60,000 nt of DNA from Nematostella vectensis (GCF_932526225.1 NC_064048.1:1915340-1975339), one strand, 5' to 3'. Counted from the stretch's first letter, positions 1-14,425 are shown. The notes: generated by a model from the sequence alone, not told the origin. Made by a program: numbers and translations.

Positions 1-2886
1 GGAATCAGTGAAACTCACTGGACAGGCCAAGGGAAAATGCATCTGAGAGATGGCGAGACGCTGGTTTATTCTGGAAGGGAAGATAACATCCATAGAGAGG
101 GAGTAGGGATCCTCATGTCCAAAATGCGGCGGCTTGTTTAATAGAATGGACTCCTTGGAACGAGAGAATGATTCAAGCAAGATTCTACTCCAGGCACATT
201 AAATTGACCATCATTCACATATACGCGCCTACAGAGGATGCAGACGAACATTTAAAAGATGAGTTCTATACACGGCTGCAGGAGGTACTAGATAGCAGAA
301 ATCAACACGACATGTTAATCATCACTGGTGATATGAATGCAAAGGTTGGCGACCAAAACTGGGACTATGAAAGAGTCATGGGGAAGCATGGATTGGGAGT
401 TCGAAATGACAATGGAGAAAGATTATGTGAATTGTGCGACCTTAACGAACTTGTCATAACTGGGACGCTGTTCCCACATAGAACCATTCACAAGGCAACT
501 TGGATTTCACCAGATGGAAAGACAAAGAACCAGATAGACCATGTTTTGGTAAATGAGAGGTTTAGGAATTCAGTAAAAGACACAAGGGTTTTTAGATCAG
601 CGGACGTAGGAAGTGATCACTACTTGGTGTGTGCAACTGTAAAGCTAAGGTTAAGGAAAGATCCAAAACGGAAGGGTAACATCAGAGTGAAATGTGATAC
701 ATCTAAATTGACGGAGAAAGAGGTAAGGAACACATTTAACATCAAATTAAGGAATCGGTTCCAAGCATTGGAGCAAGAGGACGAAGAAGAGAGAGGGGAA
801 GAAGTAGTAGATGCAAAGGAAGAAGTGGAAAGGGACTTTATTATAATGAAAAAGGCACTCTTGGAAGTTGCAGAGACAGTTTTAGGTAAGCCACGAAAGA
901 AGAACAAACCATGGATTAGCGGAGAGTCTTGGAATCTGATAGATGAAAGACAACAGATGAATGAGAAAATATTGAGTACACGATCGGAGAGAGTTAAGGG
1001 GCAATTGAGGAAAAAGTACAGAGAAAAGACAGAGAAGTGAAGCGAAGTTTGAAGGCAGACAAAAAGAAATGGTTAGAGGAGATAGCATCTGAAGCTGAAA
1101 AGGCGGCGCGAAGCCAACATATGAAGACCTTATATATGGATTGACGAAGAAACTATGTAACGAGAGACCTAGGCACAGCACCGCAGTGTTGGATAAGGAC
1201 GGTAACCTTCTCAGTAAAAAAGAGGAAATACAGAGGAGATGGACAGAACATTTTAGGGAAGTATTAAAAAAAGAGCAACCAGATAACCCCATAGAACCGG
1301 AGGATGAAGTTGAATTTGAATTCGGAGAATTGATAGAGGAAATATCCGTCAATGAACCAACTTTCGGAGAAGTAAAAGATACAATCACAACACTAAAGAA
1401 TGGAAAATCGCCGGGCATAGATAATATCACAGCTGAGTTGCTGAAGGCAGACCCAGAATTCCCGGCCGAGCGAGTGCATAAGCTACTTGTAAAAGTGTGG
1501 AGGCATGAAACCATCCCAAATGACTGGAAGAAAGGGCTTATAATAAAGCTACCAAAGAAAGGAAATTTGAAAGAATGTAAGAACTCACGAGGAATCACCT
1601 TATTGTACATCGTAGGGAAGATACTTGGAAGAATTGTTATTGACAGGATACGAAACGGAGTTGACAAAAAGTTGAGAAAAGAGCAGGCTGGCTATAGAAG
1701 AGGGAGAGGAACTACGGAGCAAGTATTTATATAGAGAAACATTAATAGAGCAAGTGAATGAGTGGCAGGCAACTTTGTATGTTAATTTCATAGACTTTGA
1801 GAAAGCCTTCGATTCAGTCCATCGTGAGAGTTTGTGGGTAATTATGGAAAAGTATGGAGTTCCAGAGAAGATTATACGCATTGTGAGGCTGTTTTATGAA
1901 GATTTCCAGTGTGCGGTCGAAGATCAGGGTGAAACAGGAGAATGGTTCAACATAAAGACGGGGGTAAAGCAAGGCTGCAATATGTAGGGCTTTATGTTTC
2001 TTTTGGTCATGGACTGGATATTGCGAAGGTCAGTTGGAAAAGGAGAAAATGGAATACGATGGAAATGTACATCTAAACTGGACGATCTAGACTTTGCGGA
2101 CGACATAGCATTGCTTTCCTCAACAAAACATCATATTCAGGAGAAGACAGCAAAGCTGGACGGCAAGGCTAGGCGAGCGGGATTGAAAATAAACTTAGAG
2201 AAGACGAAGATGCTAAGGATAAATGCCAAACAGCATGGAAATATTGTGATCAATGGAAAAGAAATCGAAGACGTCAGCGAGTTTACGTACCTAGGAGCAA
2301 AAGTTTGCAGAGAGGGTGGTGGAATGAAAGATCTCAGAAATAGATTATCAAAAGCAAGGAGTGTGTACACAAGGCTGAAACGAATATGGAACTCAAAGAA
2401 GATCACGATACGGACAAAGATAAAGATTTACAAGTCGTTGGTACTTTCGGTTTTATTGTACGGTTGCGAGACGTGGAAGATGAACAAGAAAGATGATAAA
2501 TTGCTAGATGTATTCCAACAGAAGTGTTTGAGAAGGATATTGAAGATTAGTTGGGAAGACCATCTAACGAATGAATAGGTACAGAGAAGAGCTGGAGTAC
2601 ATCAATTGAGCAGTGAAGTGAAGAGACGGCGATGGAAAATAATCGGACACGTGTTGAGACAAGGAAGAGAAAATGACTGCAGCGTAGCATTAACTTGGAC
2701 ACCATAAGGCAGAAGGAAACAGGGAAGACCCAAAACAACATGGCGAAGGACTGTGGAAAGGGAGAGAGGCGAGGCGGGGTGGAGGAACTGGGACGAGGTG
2801 CGGTCAAAAGCAGCAGACAGGGAAAAGTGGAAAAGCACTGTGAAGGCCCTATGTGCCACACGGCACGAGGAGGACAGATGACAGAT
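1..2886 (+). mobile_element. RTE-type non-LTR retrotransposon, decayed, 5' end outside window
   Basis: A degenerate LINE read on the plus strand. Positions 1-135 encode the start of an APE-type endonuclease (GISETHWTGQG). After a frameshift near 135 it continues to 1040 with YAPTEDAD, GDMNAKVGD and SDHYLV, which are endonuclease core motifs. The reverse transcriptase follows in pieces: 1141-1734 (LKNGKSPGIDN, RGITLL, EQAGYRRGRG), 1754-1987 (NFIDFEKAFDSVHR, TGVKQGC) and 1994-2578 (DDLDFADDIALL, the catalytic FADD). Breaks are frameshifts near 135, 1040-1140 and 1735, and stop codons at about 1987 and 2578. The C-terminal GRPKTTWRRTVE block lies near 2710-2760 and the reading ends at about 2879, followed by TGATGA-like bases. 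The protein style (CFDP2/BovB-like endonuclease, GRPKTTWRR tail) indicates the RTE clade. The copy cannot be autonomous. Confidence 0.88.
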
Positions 2887-4517
<1,631 letters not shown>

Positions 4518-5345
4518 TCAGGTGTGCTTTTCGAGTAAAGCACTTCCCACATTCATCACATTCGTACAGTACGGTTCCTCTCTTGAGTGAATCATCAGGT
4601 GCGTCTTTAGGTGTGCTTTTCGAGTAAAGCACTTGCCACATACATCACATTCGTATGGTTTTTGTCCTGAGTGAATCATCAGGTGTTTCTTTAGTTGTTC
4701 TTTTAGAGTAAAGCACTTGCCACATACATCACATTTGTATGGTTTCTGTCCTTTATGAATCATTAGGTGTCTTTTTAAGTTTCCAGATTCGGAAAAACAC
4801 TTGCCACATTCATCACATTCGTACGGTTTCTGTCCTGAGTGAATCATCAAGTGTCTTTTTAAGTTTCCAGATTCGGAAAAACACTTGCCACATTCATCAC
4901 ATTCGTACGGTTTCTGTCCTGAGTGAATCATCAGGTGCGTCTTTAGGTGTGATTTTAGAGTAAAGCACTTGCCACATTCATCACATTCGTGTGGTTTCTG
5001 TCCTGAGTGAATCATCAGGTGTCTTTTTAAGTTTCCAGATTCGGAAAAACACTTGCCACATTCATCACATTCGTACGGTTTCTGTCCTGAGTGAATCATC
5101 AGGTGCGTCTTTAGGTGTGATTTTCGAGTAAAGCACTTGCCACATTTATCACATTTGTATGGCTTCTCACTTGAATTCAACGCTTTTGATGTCTCCTCTG
5201 CAATACTTTTCAAATCAAAAAGTTCTGGTTCAATTTTTATTTCCTGCTTGCAGACCAAATCTTTGACCAAAAATTGGAATTCGTTGGACGGTTGTTTTAT
5301 ATGTTTCTTCTCTGACATAATTTCCTCCTGACTTTTATCTCCCAT
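4518..5345 (-). CDS. C2H2 zinc-finger protein, 275 aa, truncated by frameshift
   Basis: The ATG at 5345 opens a 275-aa frame. Residues 1-62 are an acidic and lysine-rich N-terminus without a recognisable KRAB, BTB or SCAN domain. From about residue 63 there are seven C2H2 fingers with the pattern C-x2-C-x12-H-x3-H, joined by HSGQKPY-type linkers. The helix sequences fall into two alternating kinds, TRKSHLKTH / TLKSHLKTH and SESGNLKRH, a sign of repeated two-finger duplication. The frame ends in an abnormal tail after finger 7 because 5 bp are inserted near 4565; fingers continue downstream in other frames. A candidate 3' splice site (polypyrimidine then CAG) ends at 5397, so the ATG probably lies in an internal exon with a short 5' UTR. 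A nuclear DNA-binding role is expected for the family; no target can be read from sequence. It may be a short functional protein or a dying gene. Confidence 0.7.
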   Translation of the reverse strand: MGDKSQEEIMSEKKHIKQPSNEFQFLVKDLVCKQEIKIEPELFDLKSIAEETSKALNSSEKPYKCDKCGKCFTRKSHLKTHLMIHSGQKPYECDECGKCFSESGNLKRHLMIHSGQKPHECDECGKCFTLKSHLKTHLMIHSGQKPYECDECGKCFSESGNLKRHLMIHSGQKPYECDECGKCFSESGNLKRHLMIHKGQKPYKCDVCGKCFTLKEQLKKHLMIHSGQKPYECDVCGKCFTRKAHLKTHLMIHSREEPYCTNVMNVGSALLEKHT

Positions 5346-5396
5346 AACACTTCTTTAATTGCAACAACTGAGGCTAAAATTACTCTACTCCTGTCC
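5346..5396 (-). other. 5' UTR piece of the zinc-finger gene with 3' splice site
   Basis: On the minus strand a T-rich tract ends in CAG at 5397, and about 50 bases later comes the ATG at 5345. Stop codons lie in frame between them, so this stretch reads as untranslated exon. The upstream exon was not identified. Confidence 0.5.
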
Positions 5397-6628
5397 CTGA
5401 AAAAAAAAATGATGATTTATTAAAGTGTTTTTGACACATGGGATAGTCATAATAAAAGTTGAATAAAAAATAACAGGATCAAAGAAAGCAGAAAAATTGC
5501 AGGTTTAGTTTCAAACATTGTAAATTTTAAACACATGAAATTCACTTCAAAGTTATCAGAAAAAAAAACACAACACTACACTTGATATATCATCTAATTA
5601 AATAAAATATAAATTGAAGTCAATCAAGAATCAAGTCATTCCATTTGCTTTGATTTGTGTTCAAAATTGGACATTGTGAAACAGAAAAGTCTGGTAAATA
5701 CATTCTTATTTAACACATTGACCCTCCAGCCCGCCTATATAGGCAGTGATAAGTAAGAAAAAATACATCAATGCAAAATAAACACAGTGAGACCAAAATA
5801 CTCAGTCATTAGTTTACCGGATAAGTGGCCTTGAATATATCCATTCAAACGTCAAACAAGGTGATAGGAAAGACTGTTCGTCAAAAAAATATTTCATGTT
5901 CTTAGACAAATATCAAATCAAACAAGTAAAACTCAATACAGACAAACCTTAAACTACATAAGAACCCAAAAGCGAGAGTGCAGCAGCTATATTTAACAAA
6001 TAGATCTTGTTTTTGCATGCGTCTTTCCTCTAATACATGGACAGATGACGTCACAGCATGTCATGAAAAGGAAGTATGCAACAAGATGCAGTCGAGTTGC
6101 ATTTCTGCACATTTCTGCACATGTAACACAAATGTGCTAAAATATATAACTTTACATATCCAAAATTTATATATATGCTGACAGCAGGACTAAGGCCAAG
6201 GACACTAATAATACTAGAATGAATCCCCAATTCCAAGTACAAGTATGCAAAATAGACTCTTACAAATTTTTGTTTATTCCAGGCCATGAAAACATTTTAC
6301 ACATTCCTGATCACTTTACACCTGTTTTCAAATGTCTGCGGAATCCTGGGTTTCCAGTGTTCTGTCATTCGACAGTCATTCAACAAGGCTAGTACTTCAT
6401 GGATGTCATAAGCATTCTCATATTAGAGACAATCTCCCAATGGAGTTCCTAAAATCACACTACATGAAATATAAACGCAAGAAGGAGATTCTGATGTACT
6501 AAGCAATTTGCAAATGCTGGGAAAACTTAAACAAAAAGAAACTCAAACAAACCTCATAGGAGTGATTGTCAAAATACCACATACTCGACAGCTTGAAACT
6601 AACGAGAAAAATGCCTAAGGAACACATT
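5397..6628. other. Intergenic or intronic, AT-rich, no gene seen
   Basis: No coding exon with plausible splice sites was found. One item stands out: 5968-5992 resembles (minus strand, about 25 bases) the intron that follows the orphan first exon near 15.4 kb. Confidence 0.5.
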
Positions 6629-9600
6629 GAGTATAAGTACAGTAAACTTGGCTGAGTATAAGTACAGTAAACTTGGCTGAGTATAAGTGCAGTAAACTTT
6701 GCCTGAGTATAAGTGCAGTAAACTTTGCCTGAGTATAAGTACAGTAAACTTTGCCTGAGTATAAGTACAGTAAACTTTGCCTGAGTATAAGTACAGTAAA
6801 CTTGGCTGAGTATAAGTACGGTAAACTTTGCCTGAGTATAAGTACAGTAAACTTTGCCTGAGTATAAGTACAGTAAACTTGGCTGAGTATAAGTACGGTA
6901 AACTTTGCCTGAGTATAAGTACGGTAAACTTGCCTGAGTATAAGTACAGTAAACTTGGCTGAGTATAAGTACAGTAAACTTGCCTGAGTATAAGTACAGT
7001 AAACTTTGCCTGAGTATAAGTGCAGTAAACTTTGCCTGAGTATAAGTACGGTAAACTTGCCTGAGTATAAGTACAGTAAACTTGCCTGAGTATAAGTGCA
7101 GTAAACTTGCCTGAGTATAAGTACAGTAAACTTGCCTGAGTATAAGTACAGTAAACTTTGCCTGAGTATAAGTACAGTAAACTTTGCCTGAGTATAAGTA
7201 CAGTAAACTTTGCCTGAGTATAAGTACAGTAAACTTGCCTGAGTATAAGTACAGTAAACTTGGCTGAGTATAAGTGCAGTAAACTTTGCCTGAGTATAAG
7301 TGCAGTAAACTTTGCCTGAGTATAAGTGCAGTAAACTTGCCTGAGTATAAGTACGGTAAACTTGCCTGAGTATGAGTACAGTAAACTTTGCCTGAGTATA
7401 AGTACAGTAAACTTGCCTGAGTATAATAATAATAATAATAATAATGCTCGTTTATTTCAACCGTTTGCAGTTCTTTTACAACTGAATTACCGGTAGGGTC
7501 AGCTAACTACAAAATACATTACACCATACATAATTCATAATAACATTAAATCCCCAGCATATTGCGCTGAGACGAATTTGGAAAAACGGTCCGTGCGACC
7601 CGGAACCACACTATGTGAGCGCTTAGATCTTAGGGAGTATGGCGAGTTGGAGGATATAAGTCTGCTTGACACTAGGGGGTATAAGACGCTCCCCTGTTTG
7701 ATATTGCTTATGAATTTTCTGCACACATTGTGACGCCGCACCTCTAAAGAAGACAAGCATGCGTGTTCGAGGGCGTCCTCGTAGCTAAGGCCACTACCGA
7801 AAATTATTCCTAGAGATCTTTTTTGAATTCTTTCTAAGGCAGCACATAGGTATTGCGGAAGGTTGGAAAAGACAACGCAGGCATACTCTAAGATGGACCT
7901 TATAAGAGAACAGTACACAGACACTAAATCCCCTTCTGAGACACCACATGATTTTAGTTTTCTGAGTGCATAGAGACGACAGTTTGACTTTTTGATCACA
8001 TAGTCACAGTAAGTACAGTAAACTTGGCTGAGTATAAGTGCAGTAAACTTTGCCTGAGTATAAGTACAGTAAACTTTGCCTGAGTATAAGTACGGTAAAC
8101 TTTGCCTGAGTATAAGTGCAGTAAACTTGCCTGAGTATAAGTACAGTAAACTTTGCCTGAGTATAAGTACAGTAAACTTGGCTGAGTATAAGTACGGTAA
8201 ACTTTGCCTGAGTATAAGTACGGTAAACTTTGCCTGAGTATAAGTACAGTAAACTTTGCCTGAGTATAAGTACAGTAAACTTGCCTGAGTATAAGTACAG
8301 TAAACTTTGCCTGAGTATAAGTACGGTAAACTTTGCCTGAGTATAAGTACGGTAAACTTTGCCTGAGTATAAGTGCAGTAAACTTTGCCTAAGTATAAGT
8401 GCAGTAAACTTGCCTGAGTATAAGTACAGTAAACTTTGCCTGAGTATAAGTGCAGTAAACTTTGCCTGAGTATAAGTGCAGTAAACTTTGCCTGAGTATA
8501 AGTACAGTAAACTTTGCCTGAGTATAAGTACGGTAAACTTTGCCTGAGTATAAGTACAGTAAACTTTGCCTGAGTATAAGTACAGTAAACTTGCCTGAGT
8601 ATAAGTACGGTAAACTTGCCTGAGTATAAGTACAGTAAACTTGCCTGAGTATAAGTACAGCAAACTTGCCTGAGTATAAGTGCAGTAAACTTTGCCTGAG
8701 TATAAGTGCAGTAAACTTGCCTGAGTATAAGTACAGTAAACTTGCCTGAGTATAAGTACAGTAAACTTGCCTGAGTATAAGTGCAGTAAACTTTGCCTGA
8801 GTATAAGTGCAGTAAACTTGCCTGAGTATAAGTACAGTAAACTTGGCTGAGTATAAGTACAGTAAACTTTGCCTGAGTATAAGTACAGTAAACTTGGCTG
8901 AGTATAAGTACGGTAAACTTTGCCTGAGTATAAGTACGGTAAACTTTGCCTGAGTATAAGTACAGTAAACTTTGCCTGAGTATAAGTACAGTAAACTTGC
9001 CTGAGTATAAAGGCAGTAAACTTGCCTGAGTATAAGTACAGTAAACTTTGCCTGAGTATAAGTACAGCAAACTTGCCTGAGTATAAGTGCAGTAAACTTT
9101 GCCTGAGTATAAGTGCAGTAAACTTGCCTGAGTATAAGTACAGTAAACTTTGCCTGAGTATAAGTACAGCAAACTTGCCTGAGTATAAGTGCAGTAAACT
9201 TTGCCTGAGTATAAGTGCAGTAAACTTGCCTGAGTATAAGTACAGTAAACTTGCCTGAGTATAAGTACAGTAAACTTGCCTGAGTATAAGTACAGTAAAC
9301 TTTGCCTGAGTATAAGTACGGTAAACTTTGCCTGAGTATAAGTGCAGTAAACTTGCCTGAGTATAAGTACAGTAAACTTTGCCTGAGTATAAGTACAGTA
9401 AACTTGGCTGAGTATAAGTACGGTAAACTTTGCCTGAGTATAAGTACGGTAAACTTTGCCTGAGTATAAGTACAGTAAACTTTGCCTGAGTATAAGTACA
9501 GTAAACTTGCCTGAGTATAAGTGCAGTAAACTTGCCTGAGTATAAGTACAGTAAACTTTGCCTGAGTATAAGTACAGCAAACTTGCCTGAGTAAAAGTAC

Positions 9601-12600
9601 AGTAAACTTGCCTGAGTATAAGTACAGTAAACTTGCCTGAGTATAAGTACAGTAAACTTTGCCTGAGTATAAGTACAGTAAACTTTGCCTGAGTATAAGT
9701 ACAGTAAACTTTGCCTGAGTATAAGTGCAGTAAACTTGCCTGAGTATAAGTGCAGTAAACTTTGCCTGAGTATAAGTGCAGTAAACTTGCCTGAGTATAA
9801 GTACAGTAAACTTGCCTGAGTATAAGTACAGTAAACTTGCCTGAGTATGAGTACAGTAAACTTTGCCTGAGTATAAGTGCAGTAAACTTGCCTGAGTATG
9901 AGTGCAGTAAACTTGCCTGAGTATAAGTGCAGTAAACTTGCCTGAGTATAAGTAAAGTAAACTTGCCTGAGTATAAGTGCAGTAAACTTGCCTGAGTATA
10001 AGTGCAGTAAACTTGCCTGAGTATAAGTACAGTAAACTTGCCTGAGTATAAGTGCAGTAAACTTGCCTGAGTATAAGTGCAGTAAACTTGGCTGAGTATA
10101 AGTACAGTAAACTTGGCTGAGTATAAGTACAGTAAACTTGGCTGAGTATAAGTACAGTAAACTTTGCCTGAGTATAAGTGCAGTAAACTTTGCTGAGTAT
10201 AAGTACAGTAAACTTGACTGAGTATAAGTACAGTAAACTTGCCTGAGTATAAGTACAGTAAACTTTGCCTGAGTATAAGTACAGTAAACTTGCCTGAGTA
10301 TAAGTACAGTAAACTTGCCTGAGTATAAGTACAGTAAACTTGCCTGAGTATAAGTACAGTAAACTTGGCTGAGTATAAGTGCAGTAAACTTTGCCTGAGT
10401 ATAAGTACAGTAAACTTTGCCTGAGTATAAGTACAGTAAACTTGCCTGAGTATAAGTGCAGTAAACTTGCCTGAGTATAAGTGCAGTAAACTTTGCCTGA
10501 GTATAAGTACAGTAAACTTGGCTGAGTATAAGTACAGTAAACTTTGCCTGAGTATAAGTACAGTAAACTTGGCTGAGTATAAGTACAGTAAACTTGGCTG
10601 AGTATAAGTACAGTAAACTTTGCCTGAGTATAAGTGCAGTAAACTTTGCTGAGTATAAGTACAGTAAATTTTGCCTGAGTATAAGTACAGTAAACTTGCC
10701 TGAGTATAAGTACAGTAAACTTGCCTGAGTATAAGTGCAGTAAACTTTGCCTGAGTATAAGTACAGTAAACTTTGCCTGAGTATAAGTACGGTAAACTTT
10801 GCCTGAGTATAAGTGCAGTAAACTTGCCTGAGTATAAGTACAGTAAACTTGCCTGAGTATAAGTACAGTAAACTTGCCTGAGTATAAGTACAGTAAACTT
10901 GCCTGAGTATAAGTACAGTAAACTTTGCCTGAGTATAAGTACAGTAAACTTTGCCTGAGTATAAGTGCAGTAAACTTGCCTGAGTATAAGTACGGTAAAC
11001 TTGCCTGAGTATAAGTACAGTAAACTTTGCCTGAGTATAAGTGCAGTAAACTTGCCTGAGTATAAGTACAGTAAACTTTGCCTGAGTATAAGTACAGTAA
11101 ACTTGCCTGAGTATAAGTACAGTAAACTTGCCTGAGTATAAGTACAGTAAACTTGCCTGAGTATAAGTACAGTAAACTTGCCTGAGTATGAGTACAGTAA
11201 ACTTTGCCTGAGTATAAGTACAGTAAACTTTGCCTGAGTATAAGTACAGTAAACTTTGCCTGAGTATAAGTACAGTAAACTTGCCTGAGTATAAGTGCAG
11301 TAAACTTGCCTGAGTATAAGTGCAGTAAACTTTGCCTGAGTATAAGTACAGTAAACTTTGCCTGAGTATAAGTGCAGTAAACTTGCCTGAGTATAAGTAC
11401 AGTAAACTTTGCCTGAGTATAAGTACAGTAAACTTGCCTGAGTATAAGTACAGTAAACTTGCCTGAGTATAAGTACAGTAAACTTGCCTGAGTATAAGTA
11501 CAGTAAACTTGCCTGAGTATGAGTACAGTAAACTTTGCCTGAGTATAAGTACAGTAAACTTTGCCTGAGTATAAGTACAGTAAACTTTGCCTGAGTATAA
11601 GTACAGTAAACTTGCCTGAGTATAAGTGCAGTAAACTTGCCTGAGTATAAGTGCAGTAAACTTTGCCTGAGTATAAGTACAGTAAACTTTGCCTGAGTAT
11701 AAGTGCAGTAAACTTGCCTGAGTATAAGTGCAGTAAACTTGCCTGAGTATAAGTGCAGTAAACTTGCCTGAGTATAAGTACAGTAAACTTGCCTGAGTAT
11801 AAGTACAGTAAACTTGCCTGAGTATAAGTACAGTAAACTTGCCTGAGTATAAGTACAGTAAACTTTGCCTGAGTATAAGTACAGTAAACTTTGCCTGAGT
11901 ATAAGTACAGTAAACTTTGCCTGAGTATAAGTGCAGTAAACTTGCCTGAGTATAAGTACAGTAAACTTGCCTGAGTATAAGTACAGTAAACTTTGCCTGA
12001 GTATAAGTACAGTAAACTTTGCCTGAGTATAAGTACAGTAAACTTTGCCTGAGTATAAGTACAGTAAACTTTGCCTGAGTATAAGTACAGTAAACTTTGC
12101 CTGAGTATAAGTACAGTAAACTTTGCCTGAGTATAAGTACAGTAAACTTGCCTGAGTATAAGTACAGTAAACTTGCCTGAGTATAAGTACAGTAAACTTT
12201 GCCTAAGTATAAGTACAGTAAACTTGCCTGAGTATAAGTACAGTAAACTTTGCTTGAGTATAAGTACAGTAAACTTTGCCTGAGTATAAGTACAGTAAAC
12301 TTTGCCTGAGTATAAGTGCAGTAAACTTGCCTGAGTATAAGTACAGTAAACTTTGCCTGAGTATAAGTACAGTAAACTTTGCCTGAGTATAAGTGCAGTA
12401 AACTTGCCTGAGTATAAGTACAGTAAACTTTGCCTGAGTATAAGTACAGTAAACTTTGCCTGAGTATAAGTACAGTAAACTTGCCTGAGTATAAGTACAG
12501 TAAACTTGCCTGAGTATAAGTGCAGTAAACTTTGCCTGAGTATAAGTACAGTAAACTTGCCTGAGTATAAGTGCAGTAAACTTTGCCTGAGTATAAGTAC

Positions 12601-13143
12601 AGTAAACTTGGCTGAGTATAAGTACGGTAAACTTTGCCTGAGTATAAGTACAGTAAACTTTGCCTGAGTATAAATACAGTAAATTTTGCCTGAGTATAAG
12701 TGCAGTAAACTTTGCCTGAGTATAAGTACAGTAAACTTGCCTGAGTATAAGTACAGTAAACTTTGCCTGAGTATAAGTACAGTAAACTTTGCCTGAGTAT
12801 AAGTACAGTAAACTTTGCCTGAGTATAAGTGCAGTAAACTTGCCTGAGTATAAATACAGTAAACTTCCTGAGTATAAGTACAGTAAACTTTGCCTGAGTA
12901 TAAGTACAGTAAACTTTGCCTGAGTATAAGTACAGTAAACTTTGCCTGAGTATAAGTACAGTAAACTTTGCCTGAGTATAAGTACAGTAAACTTTGCCTG
13001 AGTATAAGTGCAGTAAACTTGCCTGAGTATAAGTACAGTAAACTTTGCCTGAGTATAAGTACAGTAAACTTTGCCTGAGTATAAGTACAGTAAACTTTGC
13101 CTGAGTATAAGTACAGTAAACTTTGCCTGAGTATAAGTGCAGG
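6629..13143 (+). repeat. Minisatellite, 25/26-bp unit, about 230 copies
   Basis: A near-continuous tandem array with the unit core GAGTATAAGTACAGTAAACT followed by TTGC, TTTGC or TTGG. The last bases set unit length at 25 or 26 bp. Three common variants differ at two bases in the middle: TACAG, TGCAG and TACGG. Within the unit AAGT and ACTT are complementary and bracket ACAGTAA. The array is interrupted once, by a LINE fragment at 7426-8009. Because 25 and 26 are not multiples of three, long stop-free readings appear on the minus strand (9580-8010), but they are only translated repeat. Confidence 0.97.
7426..8009 (-). mobile_element. CR1-like LINE 3' fragment inserted in the minisatellite
   Basis: Reading the minus strand from 8009 to the stop at 7535 gives about 158 residues matching the region C-terminal to the reverse transcriptase of CR1/Jockey-type LINEs (ALRKLKSCGVSEGDL, IRSILEYACVVF, LERIQKRSLGIIFG). 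A roughly 80-base 3' UTR follows, then a (TTA)n tail at 7426-7445. The 5' end is truncated abruptly at the repeat. The repeat unit breaks off at GAGTATA on the left and resumes at TAAGTACAG on the right, so the target duplication is 2 bp at most, as expected for CR1-type insertions. Confidence 0.85.
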
Positions 13144-13298
13144 ACTTTTTGAAAAGTGACGACTTTGGCGATTACACCCCGGAGGCTAAGACGAGTTTTA
13201 CTGTATTAACTCTAAAGCGAGTAGAATCAAAAAGCCCAAACTGTCGCGATCTCGTACCAGAACAATGAATACAATACACCAAAAACTGTAAATCGACT

Positions 13299-13353
13299 CT
13301 GACAAATTTTAGTCTTTAATAAGACTTCTTCAGGGCAGACTGAAGAAGGTGAA
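13299..13353 (-). ncRNA. Mutated hammerhead-like motif, PLE left end
   Basis: This is the inverted counterpart of the right-end motif. CTGAAGA is kept (minus strand, 13333-13327), but the GAAA box reads TAAA. The core G is lost, so this copy should be inactive even if the right copy works. Confidence 0.4.
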
Positions 13354-13623
13354 TCGTAACAAGCTTATTTTCATCAGAATAGTGGCGTGAGACGCAAAAG
13401 CATTACAACTGACAAAAACGCGCATTTTCTAGAATAGCGCGCGCTATGGATAAAAAGAATTCATACATCTCTACGTGGGCTCCTACTACAAAAAAAGTCA
13501 TCACTATTAAGACCCTGCGGATAGATAGACTTAAGCCGATAAGCCCACTGGCCTTCCCTTTCCCTAAGCTGACCCTCAGAGTTACACTTATCTATAAGTT
13601 GTACCATAACATTATAACCTAAC

Positions 13624-13878
13624 CTAAATGATTGTCGCAATGAAAATGTTGATAGATAAGGTCATCCTTAACTCTTTCACTAACCGGTAAACTAGGGTGC
13701 TTATTAACCTACTTTTATGATTATTAAAACGCTTCCTAAAACTATTGATAGTAGACCCTACGTATTGCTTGCTACACATAGAGCAAGTAATTAGATAAAC
13801 AACAAAATCTGAGTTACAGTCCAAGTCAAAATTAATGACATATTTCTTATTAGTAACTGTACTGCGAAACTCCCGCCC
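13624..13878 (-). pseudogene. PLE GIY-YIG endonuclease fragment (left arm)
   Basis: The minus strand encodes VVYLITCSMCSKQYVGST, the paired VYL...YVG core of a GIY-YIG nuclease, followed by FRKRFNNHKS. A base is lost after HKSRL, so the C-terminal part shifts frame and ends at 13624. This arm keeps a cysteine (SMCSKQ) where the right arm has tyrosine (SMYSKQ). Confidence 0.8.
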
Positions 13879-13883
13879 TTTTA

Positions 13884-14425
13884 CCGCCCTTTTGGACAAA
13901 CGTGGTAAGTTAACAGGTAATTATATTCCCACTGAGGACCTTGTGGACTTAGCTCGCATTGTACTGGAGAATAATAACTTAGTATTTAATAAGAAGCATT
14001 ATTTACAGGTATTAGGTATGGCTATAGGTACTAGAATGGTACCATCATATGCTAATCTTTTTATGGCTAAAGTGGAAAAGGAAATCATAGACTCTTCTCC
14101 AGTTAAGCCTTATTTATGGCGTAGGTATATCGATGACATTTTCATGATCTGGACTGAAGGTGAGGACGCTCTGAGAGAGTTTATGGCTCACATGAACTCT
14201 ATACATAGAACTATAAAATTTACGTTTGAGTGGTCTACTAATCAGGTAAATTTTTTGGATGTTTCACTTACTCTTAGGGATGGGTTTATCTCTACAGATC
14301 TGTATAGTAAGCCTACTGATAAGCATCAATATCTTTTTCATACGTCCTGTCATCCGTCTGCTTGTAAGAAAGGCATTCCTTTTGGGCAGGCACTACGTAT
14401 TAGAGTTACAAGGTTATTTAGTTGA
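13884..14425 (+). pseudogene. PLE reverse transcriptase fragment
   Basis: This segment starts inside the reverse transcriptase (TGNYIPTEDLVDLARIVL), runs through GMAIGTRMVPSYANLFM and the catalytic block RRYIDDIFMIW, then NFLDVSLTL and the YSKPTDKHQYL thumb-region motif. This is the PLE rather than the LINE pattern. The upstream third of the enzyme is missing. Near 14405 the frame breaks and a stretch between QALRIR and LQGYLVDRGYDSRF appears deleted relative to other PLEs, so reverse transcriptase and endonuclease are no longer in one frame. Confidence 0.85.

Noticed and set aside
882-1667. 261-codon minus-strand frame over the left RTE element
   Set aside because: Antisense shadow of the endonuclease and reverse transcriptase coding strand.
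8004-9258. Further long frames on both strands of the minisatellite (8663-8004 minus, 9022-9258 plus)
   Set aside because: Repeat translation with no start context or domain.
7535-9580. 681-codon minus-strand open frame
   Set aside because: Only its last 158 codons are protein-derived (a LINE fragment); the rest is the 25/26-bp minisatellite read through in rotating frames.
6629-13143. CRISPR-like array
   Set aside because: Units are contiguous with no unique spacers and the genome is eukaryotic.
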